Positions 8,515 to 16,279 of a stretch of DNA of 35,757 nucleotides are shown in pieces. Each line of letters opens with the position of its first letter. Positions within the stretch are counted from its first letter, which is position 1. The stretch lies in NCBI GenBank assembly GCA_016297495.1, contig JAEDGN010000019.1, forward strand, positions 1 to 35,757. Reading direction: 5' to 3'. The translations under genes and the position numbers were made by a program. The notes below the pieces were generated by a model, which was not told the origin of the DNA, did not search any database, and was given only the letters and a program-made list of their open reading frames with translations. This stretch comes from Coprococcus sp. Lineage in GTDB: Bacteria; Bacillota; Clostridia; Lachnospirales; Lachnospiraceae.

Positions 8515-9779
8515 TTACATTGTATACCTTTCCTTCCTCATCATAAAAACAAAAAATGCCGTACACAGAATAATCTGTACCACCGTTGAACATGGAGTTG
8601 CCAATCCGATTTGAAATAATGTTGCACCTTCCATTTGACTGACCAGATAAGAAACCGGTATTCTGACACCAAATGCACCTGCAATTCCCTGTACCATAAC
8701 AAATTTTGTTTTACCACATCCGTTAAAGAATCCGATATAACAGAACAGGAAAGATACAATCAGAGTATCAATGGCATAGGCCTTCAGATAATCTGCTGCC
8801 GCCAGAATAACCGCCTGCTCCTTCGAAAAAATACCTGCCAGCATATCTCCATGGAAAAAAGCGAGATACGCCATCACAATACCAACCATCAGAGAAGCAG
8901 CCATCCCGCACACCATGGACTCCCTTGCTCTCTTTCTTTTTCCCGCGCCGATATTCTGGGCAACAAAAGCTGACAGTGACTGAGAAAAAGAAGACGGCAC
9001 CAGCATGATAAAAGCACATACCTTTTCCGCGACACCCACACCTGCTGACGGGACGACGCCCAGACTGTTGACAATGGCATTGATCACCAGAAACGATATA
9101 TTGACAAGGCCATCCTGCAGAGCCACCGGCAGACCCACCTTCAATATCCTCCCGTTTATCTCGCTGTTAAATTTTATATTTTTTCTGGAAAATGGAAATG
9201 GCAGACCTTTTTTCTTTATGATTCCCAAACACAAAATTACGCTGAATGCCTGAGCCAGAACCGTAGCCAGCGCTGCTCCCGAGGCCTCCATATGTAAACC
9301 GGCCACAAATACCAGATCCCCGGCAATATTAAAAACACAGGCACATGCCACTGTAAAGAGCGGTGTTCTGGAATCACCCAGTCCCCTGAATATACTTCCC
9401 AGTACATTATAGGCCACTATAAATATTGTTCCGCAATGCCCAGCATCAAAACGGTCACGCCCACTGCTACCAGCAGAAAAAAGCAGATACTGCTGCCCAT
9501 AATCTCGCCCGCAAGCTTCTCCTTTCGGCCGCCCATAGCCTGTCCAAGAAGAATCGTCGTACCCATGGCAAGTCTTGTGATCACAACAGTGACCATGTGC
9601 ATCATCTGACTTCCGGTAGCTACCGCAGACACATCCGCTGCGGTTCCAAACTGACCGACCACCAGCAGGTCCACAGCACCGTACAATGACTGCAGACACA
9701 GAGCCAGCAGCACCGGCAGGGCAAATCCGATAAGAGGGCGCACGATACTTCCTTCTGTAAAATTAGCATTGTCTTTCAT
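8515..9779 (-). pseudogene. MATE-family multidrug exporter, disrupted by an internal deletion/frameshift
   Basis: Two pieces of one MATE transporter are in different frames. The N-terminal piece (start 9779, residues 1-about 116: FTEGSIVRPLIGFALPVLLALCLQ..., then GTTILLGQAMGGRK) ends at GIAEQ and meets a stop at 9417. The C-terminal piece continues from about 9434 (GTIFIVAYNVLGSIFRGLGDSRTP) to the end at 8515. MATE proteins normally have about 25-30 residues (the loop TPEEA... into the fourth helix) between these landmarks. They are missing, so this is a deletion of a length not divisible by three rather than a simple slip. Combined length is about 420 residues against a usual 440-450. The promoter, leader and ribosome site are intact, so the break may be recent or an assembly error. 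Confidence 0.75.
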
Positions 9780-9804
9780 GATCTTTCTCCTTTAACCAAA
9801 AAAA

Positions 9805-9846
9805 CCGGATAAAACAGCAGGTATCTCAACCTGCCATCTTATCCGG
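9805..9846 (-). terminator. Leader terminator (attenuator) before the MATE gene
   Basis: On the minus strand a 17-nt imperfect stem (CCGGATAAGATGGCAGG with CCTGCTGTTTTATCCGG; arms 9830-9846 and 9805-9821) is followed by seven T. It lies between the promoter at 9892-9920 and the MATE start at 9779, so it can only end transcription of the leader. About 40 nt of leader precede it, including a small CACT/AGTG hairpin (in GCACTCAGAAGAAGTG). This suggests transcription attenuation, perhaps drug-responsive. Confidence 0.7.
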
Positions 9847-9891
9847 CCTAATCACTTCTTCTGAGTGCTTATCCTCCGATGAACAATGCTT

Positions 9892-9920
9892 ATTCTAGCA
9901 GAGAGGGGTATTGTTGTCAA
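9892..9920 (-). promoter_or_regulatory. Strong sigma-A promoter for the MATE leader
   Basis: Minus strand TTGACA (9915-9920), 17 bp, TAGAAT (9892-9897). The -35 is perfect and the -10 is one base from consensus. It sits about 115 bp upstream of the MATE start codon. Confidence 0.75.
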
Positions 9921-9943
9921 TAGGTGACTGCTGTCGACCCTGT

Positions 9944-11212
9944 TTATTCATTTTTTACCTGAAATTCCTCATACTGACGTTTTGGTCCTCCACAGACCGG
10001 GCAGCGTTCCGGAATATTATCTCCAGCCATCACATAGCCGCAGATTGGACATACATAAATCGTTTCTTTATCAAACGCTTCGATCGATGACGCTTCTTTC
10101 AGCAATTCGGCATGAACCTTCTCCGCAGCAGCAGCTCCCGAGTAAGCCTGTTTTGTCAGCGGTGCATTCAGCTCGTCCGCATATTGTTCCATCATTTTAT
10201 AAAAATGCCGGTACTCAAACGCTTCCCTCGGGACAAATGTCTCCACCGATTCGCCAAACGGAAGCTGATTTTGAATAACTGAATAAAAATTTCTCGCGTG
10301 ATGATATTCTGAAGATGCGAGGGCCTCAAAGAGATTGGCGATTGCCTCCATTCCCCGCCGTCTTGCCCGGTCCGCGAACATCAGATATTTCAAATGGGCC
10401 ATCAGTTCCGCCGCAACGGTCTTTTCAATATTTTCCTTCAGGACATTTACTTTTCTCTCTTTGTCGTAGTCATCCTCAGCTAGATTGTCAAACCTGTACG
10501 CAAGTTCCCCGTCTTTCATGAAAAAATGCACCATATGATGTTCAACATCACAGGCCCGGATATCCTCAGACACATCTTCTATGAGCGCGCCGCCGCCACC
10601 TGTACAGATCAGCGGGATATTATCCACCACATCCTCAAATCGTGAATGAACATGTCCACATAAAAGGTATTTTACTTTTTCCCTCCACGGTCCATAGGCC
10701 TCTTTCAGTCGTGCAAACTCTTCCTCCGATACAGAATTCCGGATATAATGATTTGGAACAGGAATGTGGAAGGCAATGATCACACGATGAACCTCTTCCA
10801 TTTTCAATACCTGCTGCAAAAGTTCCAGTCCCTCTTCCTCAAAAGCACGCATGGCATTGTCCAATACAACCACCGTAAACTCTCCGGCAAGCAATGCATA
10901 ATTTTTTCTTCCGAAATAATCAGTATAGGTTCCGGTATCATGATTCCCCCGCAGTACATAAACATCATTATGAGCAATAATCTCCGTCAGCTCACTGATT
11001 TCCTCATAATAATGCTTATTACCCGTTGGAACCAGGTCTCCTGCAATCAGCGTAATATCATCCTCTGCACTTTTTTCCAGAGTTCCTGCATAGACCTTCA
11101 TATTATAGGTACCCAATCCCTCACATCCGGGATCACCGATCACGCCCATGGAATTCACCCATGGAAGTGAAATCATTGCCTCTGCCACTTTCTGAATCTT
11201 ACAATCTTTCAT
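9944..11212 (-). CDS. Metallophosphoesterase-rubrerythrin-rubredoxin fusion protein
   Basis: One continuous 422-residue frame with three domains. Residues 1-250 are a calcineurin-like phosphoesterase: GD at 58-59, GNHD at 89-92, His149 in FHIP, and GHVH at 186-189. The first metal motif DxH is not seen (only IGDPG at 25-29). Residues 255-380 are a rubrerythrin-like four-helix ferritin domain with diiron ligands E269, E302xxH305, E333 and E364xxH367. Residues 385-415 are a rubredoxin-type centre, CPIC (388-391) and CPVC (404-407). Ferritin plus rubredoxin is a standard peroxide-reducing pair; joining it to a phosphoesterase is unusual. A role in oxidative-stress signalling or repair is inference. 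It is likely transcribed from a TATAAT at 11275-11280 or by read-through from selD. Confidence 0.8.
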   Translation of the reverse strand: MKDCKIQKVAEAMISLPWVNSMGVIGDPGCEGLGTYNMKVYAGTLEKSAEDDITLIAGDLVPTGNKHYYEEISELTEIIAHNDVYVLRGNHDTGTYTDYFGRKNYALLAGEFTVVVLDNAMRAFEEEGLELLQQVLKMEEVHRVIIAFHIPVPNHYIRNSVSEEEFARLKEAYGPWREKVKYLLCGHVHSRFEDVVDNIPLICTGGGGALIEDVSEDIRACDVEHHMVHFFMKDGELAYRFDNLAEDDYDKERKVNVLKENIEKTVAAELMAHLKYLMFADRARRRGMEAIANLFEALASSEYHHARNFYSVIQNQLPFGESVETFVPREAFEYRHFYKMMEQYADELNAPLTKQAYSGAAAAEKVHAELLKEASSIEAFDKETIYVCPICGYVMAGDNIPERCPVCGGPKRQYEEFQVKNE

Positions 11213-11341
11213 CCTGTATACCGCCCTTTCACCAACAGATCAAATTTCCTATAACCATATTTAATACTAACCTAATTATAGCATTATTCTGTATTGGAGA
11301 ACAGCAGATATATAAAATCCTGAACACAAAATAATCAATCT

Positions 11342-12379
11342 TTATTCCAGTACAATACTCCATTCTCCCATTGGCTCCACATATCCGACAATGGCTGCCT
11401 CCGGAATCTGTGCCTTCAGCTCATTCAGACATTCTCCCGCGTATTTTTCCGGCACAGCCATTAAAAGACCGCCGCTTGTCTGGGGATCATAGAAAATATC
11501 CTGCTGCGCCCTTGTGATACCATTTCTCACTTCAACACCGCCGGACGCATATTCCCGGTTTCTATAGGCCCCCGCCGGAATGAATCCCATCTCCGCCAGT
11601 TCATAGGCTTCCGGGTGATACGGTATCTGATCCGCCATCAGATGAATGGTCACATCACTTCCCTGAGCCATTTCAAAACTATGCCCCAGAAGTGAAAAAC
11701 CCGTCACGTCCGTGCAGCTGTTCACCGGGTACTTCACCATAATATCCCGGGCCGTTTTATTGAGCGTTGCCATTTGCCTGTAAATACGCTGGCATACCGC
11801 ATCAGGCACCAGATCTGCCTTGATACTCGTCGTCAGAATACCAATGCCCAGCGGTTTCGTAAGAATCAGTACATCCCCCGGCTTTGCATTGCTGTTGGTC
11901 AGCACCTTATCCGGATGTACGAATCCGGACACGGCCAGCCCGTAAATAGGCTCCGCCCCCTGGATCGTGTGGCCTCCCGTAATAATGGCTCCAGCCTCAT
12001 AGACTTTATCATAGCCGCCCCGCAAAATCTCCTGAACAACTGATTTCTCCATCTTCTCTGCCAGACACATGATATTCATAGCCAGCTTCGGAGTTCCGCC
12101 CATGGCATAGACATCGCTGAGGGCATTAGCCGCCGCAATCTGTCCGTACAGATAAGGATCATCCACAATCGGTGGAAAAAAATCCGTTGTCTGGATCAGT
12201 GCCGTCTCCTCATTGATGACATACACACTGGCATCATCACTTTTATCATATCCCACGATCAGCCGTTCATCTCTATGGGTCTTAAATCCTTCCAGCATAT
12301 GCACCAGTGTCCCGGCCCCAACCTTGGCACCACATCCCGCACATTTCGCCAGCTTCGTTAACTTAACATCTGTTTCCAT
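11342..12379 (-). CDS. selD: Selenide, water dikinase (selenophosphate synthetase)
   Basis: A 345-residue SelD of full length. It makes selenophosphate from selenide and ATP. The catalytic stretch is CAGCGAK at 13-19. Cys16 aligns with the essential Cys/Sec of the family, so this is the Cys form. The glycine-rich nucleotide-binding stretch (GYDKSDDASVYVINEETALIQTTDF-type, with DD and TTDFF) and the Asp-containing QIAAANALSDVYAMGG follow, ending in FYDPQTSGGLLMAVP. The ATG at 12379 follows GGGAGAACAGGT and lies 11 nt after the DUF3343 gene. No selA, selB or tRNA-Sec is visible nearby; with the yedE-yedF neighbours this points to a labile-selenium cofactor pathway. Confidence 0.93.
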   Translation of the reverse strand: METDVKLTKLAKCAGCGAKVGAGTLVHMLEGFKTHRDERLIVGYDKSDDASVYVINEETALIQTTDFFPPIVDDPYLYGQIAAANALSDVYAMGGTPKLAMNIMCLAEKMEKSVVQEILRGGYDKVYEAGAIITGGHTIQGAEPIYGLAVSGFVHPDKVLTNSNAKPGDVLILTKPLGIGILTTSIKADLVPDAVCQRIYRQMATLNKTARDIMVKYPVNSCTDVTGFSLLGHSFEMAQGSDVTIHLMADQIPYHPEAYELAEMGFIPAGAYRNREYASGGVEVRNGITRAQQDIFYDPQTSGGLLMAVPEKYAGECLNELKAQIPEAAIVGYVEPMGEWSIVLE

Positions 12380-12390
12380 ACCTGTTCTCC

Positions 12391-12636
12391 CTAAATATCC
12401 CTGATCTGGTAAATAACCCTGTAGCCACTGTCTGTTTTTTCCACGACCTGTTCAATTTCCTCAGAATAAGCACCTCCCGGACACGGCTCCTCACCTTCAT
12501 AGCGGACACAAGTCCCGCAGCTGCTGCTCAGATCCCTCGGCACAGGCATCATCCTCGCCTTCATGCCGACACCCTCACAGATCTTCTTAAACCTCACAGC
12601 ACCAAAATGGGAATAAAATGTCGCAATATAAACCAT
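12391..12636 (-). CDS. DUF3343 protein, putative selenium/sulfur carrier
   Basis: An 81-residue protein starting MVYIATFYSHFGAVRFKKIC, followed by MKARMMPVPRDLSSSCGTCVRYEG. The PVPRxLSSSCGxC signature is that of DUF3343 (putative Se/S carrier-like), found beside selD and yedF in Firmicutes. The cysteines in SSCGTC are the likely chalcogen-handling residues. The ATG at 12636 has GGAGAGG 4-5 nt upstream; a TTG four codons earlier is in frame but lacks a site. It lies between the yedF-like gene and selD. Confidence 0.8.
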   Translation of the reverse strand: MVYIATFYSHFGAVRFKKICEGVGMKARMMPVPRDLSSSCGTCVRYEGEEPCPGGAYSEEIEQVVEKTDSGYRVIYQIRDI

Positions 12637-12665
12637 TTTCCTCTCCAATCTCTTATTATGGCAAC

Positions 12666-12699
12666 TGCCCGGCTTCTTCTTATTTTCGATGGCCGGGCA
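12666..12699. other. GC-rich hairpin between the yedF-like and DUF3343 genes
   Basis: An 8-bp perfect inverted repeat TGCCCGGC / GCCGGGCA (12666-12673 and 12692-12699). In the operon direction (minus) it has no T-run, so it is more likely an mRNA stability or processing stem than a terminator. In the plus direction AATTTTT follows. Confidence 0.5.
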
Positions 12700-12714
12700 A
12701 TTTTTACACGCAAA

Positions 12715-12921
12715 CTATTTTTTCATGGTCAATAAATATTCTTCACCGTTTTCTGTAACTGTAACTTTATAGCCCTGATGTTCGGCATAACGGGTTACGT
12801 TCTCTCTTGACGTCTGATTATCAACAAGCATCTCATACACATTTTCTTTTGAAGTCATCGCCTTGCGGATCATGATGACCGGTTCCGGACATGAAAGTCC
12901 TCTTGCATCTAATGTTTTCAT
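12715..12921 (-). CDS. yedF: TusA/YedF-family sulfurtransferase-like protein, selenium type
   Basis: A 68-residue protein with the TusA fold. The strand MKTLDARGLSCPEPVIMIRKAM carries the CPxP active-site motif (Cys11), followed by a helix and VTRYAEHQGYKVTVTE. Family members carry sulfur or selenium as a persulfide or perselenide. The position directly after yedE and before DUF3343 and selD is the standard setting of the selenium-metabolism YedF, although full YedF is longer (about 200 residues) and this one has only the TusA-like N-terminal domain. AAAGGAG precedes the ATG at 12921. It may be split or a true short form. Confidence 0.8.
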   Translation of the reverse strand: MKTLDARGLSCPEPVIMIRKAMTSKENVYEMLVDNQTSRENVTRYAEHQGYKVTVTENGEEYLLTMKK

Positions 12922-12933
12922 ACGAACTCTCCT

Positions 12934-14022
12934 TTATGCCTTATCCTTTTTAAATGTATTAACCGAAGCAATGACTGCAACAACAATAATACCGATAACA
13001 ACGGCAATCTTACCGTTCATCGTCGGTCCTTCGCCGCTGGAAGCCAGACCAAAATTATGTGCAAAAGCAGCACCTGCAATAAGTCCAAGTACAGCAACCG
13101 CGCTGTCACTGTTTCCTTCACCTGACAGGATCAGCTGACGAAGCGGACATCCACCCAGGAGAACACAGGCAAAACCAACCAGCAGCATACCCAGCAGATT
13201 CCACAGACCATCTGTATGTGCAACCGGCTGACCCGCAAATGCAGCTGTAAAATATGTACCTTCTGTCACTGCTGTCAGAACCAGATTACTTACAAGAGCA
13301 CTGGCAAAAATAGCAATAAATCCAAAAAGCAGCTTTGTTTCTCTGAAGAGTACCACATCACGGATACCGCCTACCATACAGAGACGAGTTCTCTGGGCAA
13401 TGGCACCTACAATCAGACCGGCGATCAGACTGATGGCAACTGCCGCATGCTTCGCGCCCGGACCGGCTCCCTCTTCTGAGAAGAATATAAATGCCGGTGC
13501 TGCCACAAGAAGGCCAAGGAGTACGACCTGGATGACAGGCAGTACCGCACCCTCCACCACTGGCTGTCTGTATGATCTTTTTAAAGAATAACCTTTATTA
13601 AGGAAAAATACACCACATAATATACCAAGAACAAATCCCGCCAGACCAAGCAGCGCATTCAAATCTCCGCCTGCCAGACGAAGGATCATACGGAACGGAC
13701 AGCCCAGGAACATTAAGCAGCCGATCATGGCAAAAAATCCCAGAATAAAACGTGTCAGCGGCGAGCTTCCACCCTTGGCCGCAAACTCCTTCTTACTAAC
13801 CGCCATAATGAAGCTGCCCAGTACCAGTCCGATGATCTCCGGACGGATATACTGAACGGCACCCGCTCTGTGCAGTCCAAGCGCGCCTGCTGTATCTCTT
13901 AAGAAACATGCAATACAGAAGCCCATATTGGCAGGATTTCCAAAGAAGACAAGCAATGCGGCGATCACACCAATAACAAGACCGCCAATCATAATCATTG
14001 TTTTTTCTTTTCTTGTGTCCAT
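12934..14022 (-). CDS. yedE: YedE-family putative selenium transporter
   Basis: A 362-residue integral membrane protein of the YeeE/YedE family with about ten hydrophobic helices. Two internal halves each carry cysteine motifs: FCIACF and GCPFRMILRL in the first, RLCMVGG and GGCPLRQLIL in the second. These Cys residues line the substrate path in thiosulfate-transporting homologues and would suit a selenium species here. The gene opens the minus-strand selenium operon yedE-yedF-DUF3343-selD; yedF begins 12 nt after it. The ATG at 14022 has GAGGAGG a few bases upstream. Transport of selenium is known for the family by gene context, not by the sequence itself. Confidence 0.85.
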   Translation of the reverse strand: MDTRKEKTMIMIGGLVIGVIAALLVFFGNPANMGFCIACFLRDTAGALGLHRAGAVQYIRPEIIGLVLGSFIMAVSKKEFAAKGGSSPLTRFILGFFAMIGCLMFLGCPFRMILRLAGGDLNALLGLAGFVLGILCGVFFLNKGYSLKRSYRQPVVEGAVLPVIQVVLLGLLVAAPAFIFFSEEGAGPGAKHAAVAISLIAGLIVGAIAQRTRLCMVGGIRDVVLFRETKLLFGFIAIFASALVSNLVLTAVTEGTYFTAAFAGQPVAHTDGLWNLLGMLLVGFACVLLGGCPLRQLILSGEGNSDSAVAVLGLIAGAAFAHNFGLASSGEGPTMNGKIAVVIGIIVVAVIASVNTFKKDKA

Positions 14023-14068
14023 AATAAACCTCCTCTTTCATATGCATTTAGTCTATCATCCGCTAATC

Positions 14069-14083
14069 TCCATGTCCAATGGA
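14069..14083. promoter_or_regulatory. Possible LysR-type operator in the divergent selenium promoter region
   Basis: An exact inverted repeat TCCAT-5 bp-ATGGA (T-N-A spacing of the LysR kind) lies in the 148-bp gap between yedE (minus) and the aminotransferase gene (plus). A LysR regulator is encoded 1.3 kb away in the same cluster. Binding is inferred. Confidence 0.35.
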
Positions 14084-14110
14084 ATTTATTAATATATTTA
14101 ATGTATTTAT

Positions 14111-14139
14111 TTGATTTTATAATAATTCTATGATATATT
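14111..14139 (+). promoter_or_regulatory. Promoter for the cysteine-desulfurase-like gene
   Basis: TTGATT (14111-14116), 17 bp, TATATT (14134-14139), in very AT-rich DNA 32 bp before the ATG; an AGGAG site lies between. Confidence 0.5.
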
Positions 14140-14170
14140 AAATATATATTTTCAGACAGGAGCCTATTTA

Positions 14171-15358
14171 ATGAAAGCAAAGATTTACCTGGATAATGCC
14201 AGTACTACCTTCCCAAAGCCACAATGCGTACCGGATGCCGTATACCGGTATATGACCCGGATCGGTTCTAATATTAACAGAGGCTGTTATGAAGATGCCT
14301 ATTCTGCAGAAGAGATGGTCTATGATACCCGCCGTCAGCTCTGTGACCTCTTCGGTTTTTCCGACTGCAAAAATGTCATATTTACAAAGAATATTACCGA
14401 GAGCCTGAACGTCATCATCAAAGGCTTTTTTAAAACCGGCGATCATGTTCTCGTCTCATCCATGGAGCATAATGCCGTGATGCGGCCTCTCGTACAGCTG
14501 GAACAGGCCGGTGTATCCTTTACACGATTGCCCTGTACAAAAGAGGGCTGCCTTGATGTGGGACAAGAAGGGATAGATACTTTTCTGGAATCGTATATTC
14601 GCCCGGAGACCAGAGCAATCATCATGACTCATGCCAGCAACGTCTGCGGCACATTGCTGCCTATCCGGGAAGTGGGGAATTTCTGCTCCCGGCATGGCCT
14701 GCGTTTTATCGTAGATGCAGCCCAGACTGCCGGAACGTGTCCAGTACATATGGAAGAGATGCATATTGACGCTTTGGCCTTCACCGGCCACAAGGGACTG
14801 CTCGGCCCCCAGGGTATCGGCGGCTTTATCGTTCGTGACGATATGGCCCAAGAAATGAATCCGCTGCTCTCCGGCGGCACCGGCAGCCTGAGTCATACGG
14901 AAAATATTCCGGACTTTCTGCCTGACCGGTTCGAACCCGGCACCATGAATCTTCCCGGCATCGCAGGTCTTCATGCCGGACTGGCATGGATTGAAGCAGC
15001 GAGTATGGAAAAAATACGCGCTCACGAATTGAAGCTCACTGAACAATTCATCCATGGTATTCTTGATATTGATCCCGATGGTGAATATATCCGTCTCGTT
15101 GGCAAAAAAGATATCCAGGATCGTACCGGGGTCGTTTCTATACAGACGCCATGCCATGAGCTCTCAGACATTGCCTTCAGTCTGGATGATACCTACGGCA
15201 TTATGACCCGTGTCGGTCTCCACTGCGCACCATCCGCCCATAAAACCCTTGGCACCTATCCTACCGGCACCATCCGTTTCTCCTTCGGCTGGCACAATAC
15301 GGAAGAGGATACAGCCCGGGCCTTAACTGCCCTCAAAGAACTGACAAAACAGAACTGA
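14171..15358 (+). CDS. Class V aminotransferase, cysteine desulfurase/selenocysteine lyase-like
   Basis: A 395-residue PLP enzyme. It begins MKAKIYLDNASTTFPKP, has the PLP-contacting SSMEHNAVMRP near 96-106, Asp in VDAAQTAG (182), the Schiff-base Lys208 in FTGHKGLLG, and a catalytic Cys352 in GLHCAPSAHKTLGT. It fits the subfamily typified by E. faecalis EF2568, which occurs with SelD and selenium-dependent molybdenum hydroxylases. It would take sulfur or selenium from cysteine or selenocysteine and feed the carriers encoded by the divergent operon. The ATG at 14171 follows AGGAG. The LysR gene follows after 15 nt, probably in the same transcript. Confidence 0.85.
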   Translation: MKAKIYLDNASTTFPKPQCVPDAVYRYMTRIGSNINRGCYEDAYSAEEMVYDTRRQLCDLFGFSDCKNVIFTKNITESLNVIIKGFFKTGDHVLVSSMEHNAVMRPLVQLEQAGVSFTRLPCTKEGCLDVGQEGIDTFLESYIRPETRAIIMTHASNVCGTLLPIREVGNFCSRHGLRFIVDAAQTAGTCPVHMEEMHIDALAFTGHKGLLGPQGIGGFIVRDDMAQEMNPLLSGGTGSLSHTENIPDFLPDRFEPGTMNLPGIAGLHAGLAWIEAASMEKIRAHELKLTEQFIHGILDIDPDGEYIRLVGKKDIQDRTGVVSIQTPCHELSDIAFSLDDTYGIMTRVGLHCAPSAHKTLGTYPTGTIRFSFGWHNTEEDTARALTALKELTKQN

Positions 15359-15373
15359 CAGAAAGGGATCACT

Positions 15374-16279
15374 ATGGATTTCAAACAATTGCAGTCATTT
15401 ATTACGGTCGTCAAATATGGCAGCTTTACAAAAGCTGCCGAAGTACTCTATTCCTCACAGCCGACCATCAGCTCCCATATCCGGAATCTTGAAGATGAGC
15501 TGGCCACCCGGCTTCTGGTACGCACAACGAAATCTCTGACCATCACACCAAGAGGCATGGAATTTTATGAATGGGCTGTCAACACCATGGAGAGCCGGGA
15601 TCTTTTGCTGCGCCGGTGGTCCGACGATACAAAAAGGATCATCCGGCTTGGCACCTCAACGATACCATCTGCATACATACTGCCGGAGATCCTTCCTGCT
15701 TTTGGAGAGAAAAATCCCAATGTCTATTTTATTATGAACCAGAGCGACAGCCAGGGTGTCATCGATGGCCTGCTGCAGGGGAATTTTGATATTGGTTTTA
15801 CCGGAATGTCAGCTGATAATGAATTACTCGAGTGCATTCCGTTTTATGAAGACCGCATGGTTATCATCACACCGGTCAATGAACATTTTCTCTCCTGTCA
15901 GTCAGCCGAAACACCTGATCTTACCGCAATCATGCATGAACCTGTCATACTCCGCGAAAAAGGCAGCGGCAGCAAAAAAAGTGCAGATTATTTTATTGAA
16001 AGTCTCGGTCTGTCTGAAAATGATCTGAATATCATTGCCAGGATCAATGACCAGGAATCTATTAAAAATCTGGTAGCCGGAGGCCTTGGCATCTCCATTA
16101 TCTCCGAAAAGGCCGCCCAGGACCTCCAGCATGAAAAGCGTATTCTTGTCTTCCAGCTGCCGGAAAATACCGCCCGGCGCCAGCTGTATATCGTCTATCA
16201 TAGAGATTACATATACAGGGATTATATGAAAACTTTTATTGAATACGTGAAAAACTTTTACGCATCTGATCGGGCATAG
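15374..16279 (+). CDS. LysR-family transcriptional regulator
   Basis: A 301-residue LysR protein. The winged helix-turn-helix is at 1-60 (FKQLQSFITVVKYGSFTKAAEVLYSSQPTIS...), followed by the linker helix and a periplasmic-binding-like co-inducer domain (IRLGTSTIPSAYILPEILPAF through GLGISIISEKAAQDL). It follows the desulfurase-like gene by 15 nt, so it probably controls the selenium cluster and its divergent promoter. The ATG at 15374 has AAAGGGATC upstream. Its last 22 bases overlap the 3' end of the C69 peptidase gene on the other strand, a convergent overlap with no terminator visible between. Confidence 0.88.
   Translation: MDFKQLQSFITVVKYGSFTKAAEVLYSSQPTISSHIRNLEDELATRLLVRTTKSLTITPRGMEFYEWAVNTMESRDLLLRRWSDDTKRIIRLGTSTIPSAYILPEILPAFGEKNPNVYFIMNQSDSQGVIDGLLQGNFDIGFTGMSADNELLECIPFYEDRMVIITPVNEHFLSCQSAETPDLTAIMHEPVILREKGSGSKKSADYFIESLGLSENDLNIIARINDQESIKNLVAGGLGISIISEKAAQDLQHEKRILVFQLPENTARRQLYIVYHRDYIYRDYMKTFIEYVKNFYASDRA

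Noticed and set aside
8515..9779. Programmed frameshift in the MATE gene
   Set aside because: About 25-30 expected residues are missing at the junction, so a ribosomal slip could not restore the protein; deletion or assembly error is simpler.
12666..12699. SECIS element for selenocysteine
   Set aside because: There is no in-frame UGA next to it, SelD has Cys at the active site, and the stem is outside coding sequence.
16258..16279. Fusion or misassembly where the LysR and C69 genes overlap
   Set aside because: Both proteins have complete C-termini; a 22-bp convergent overlap is normal in compact genomes.
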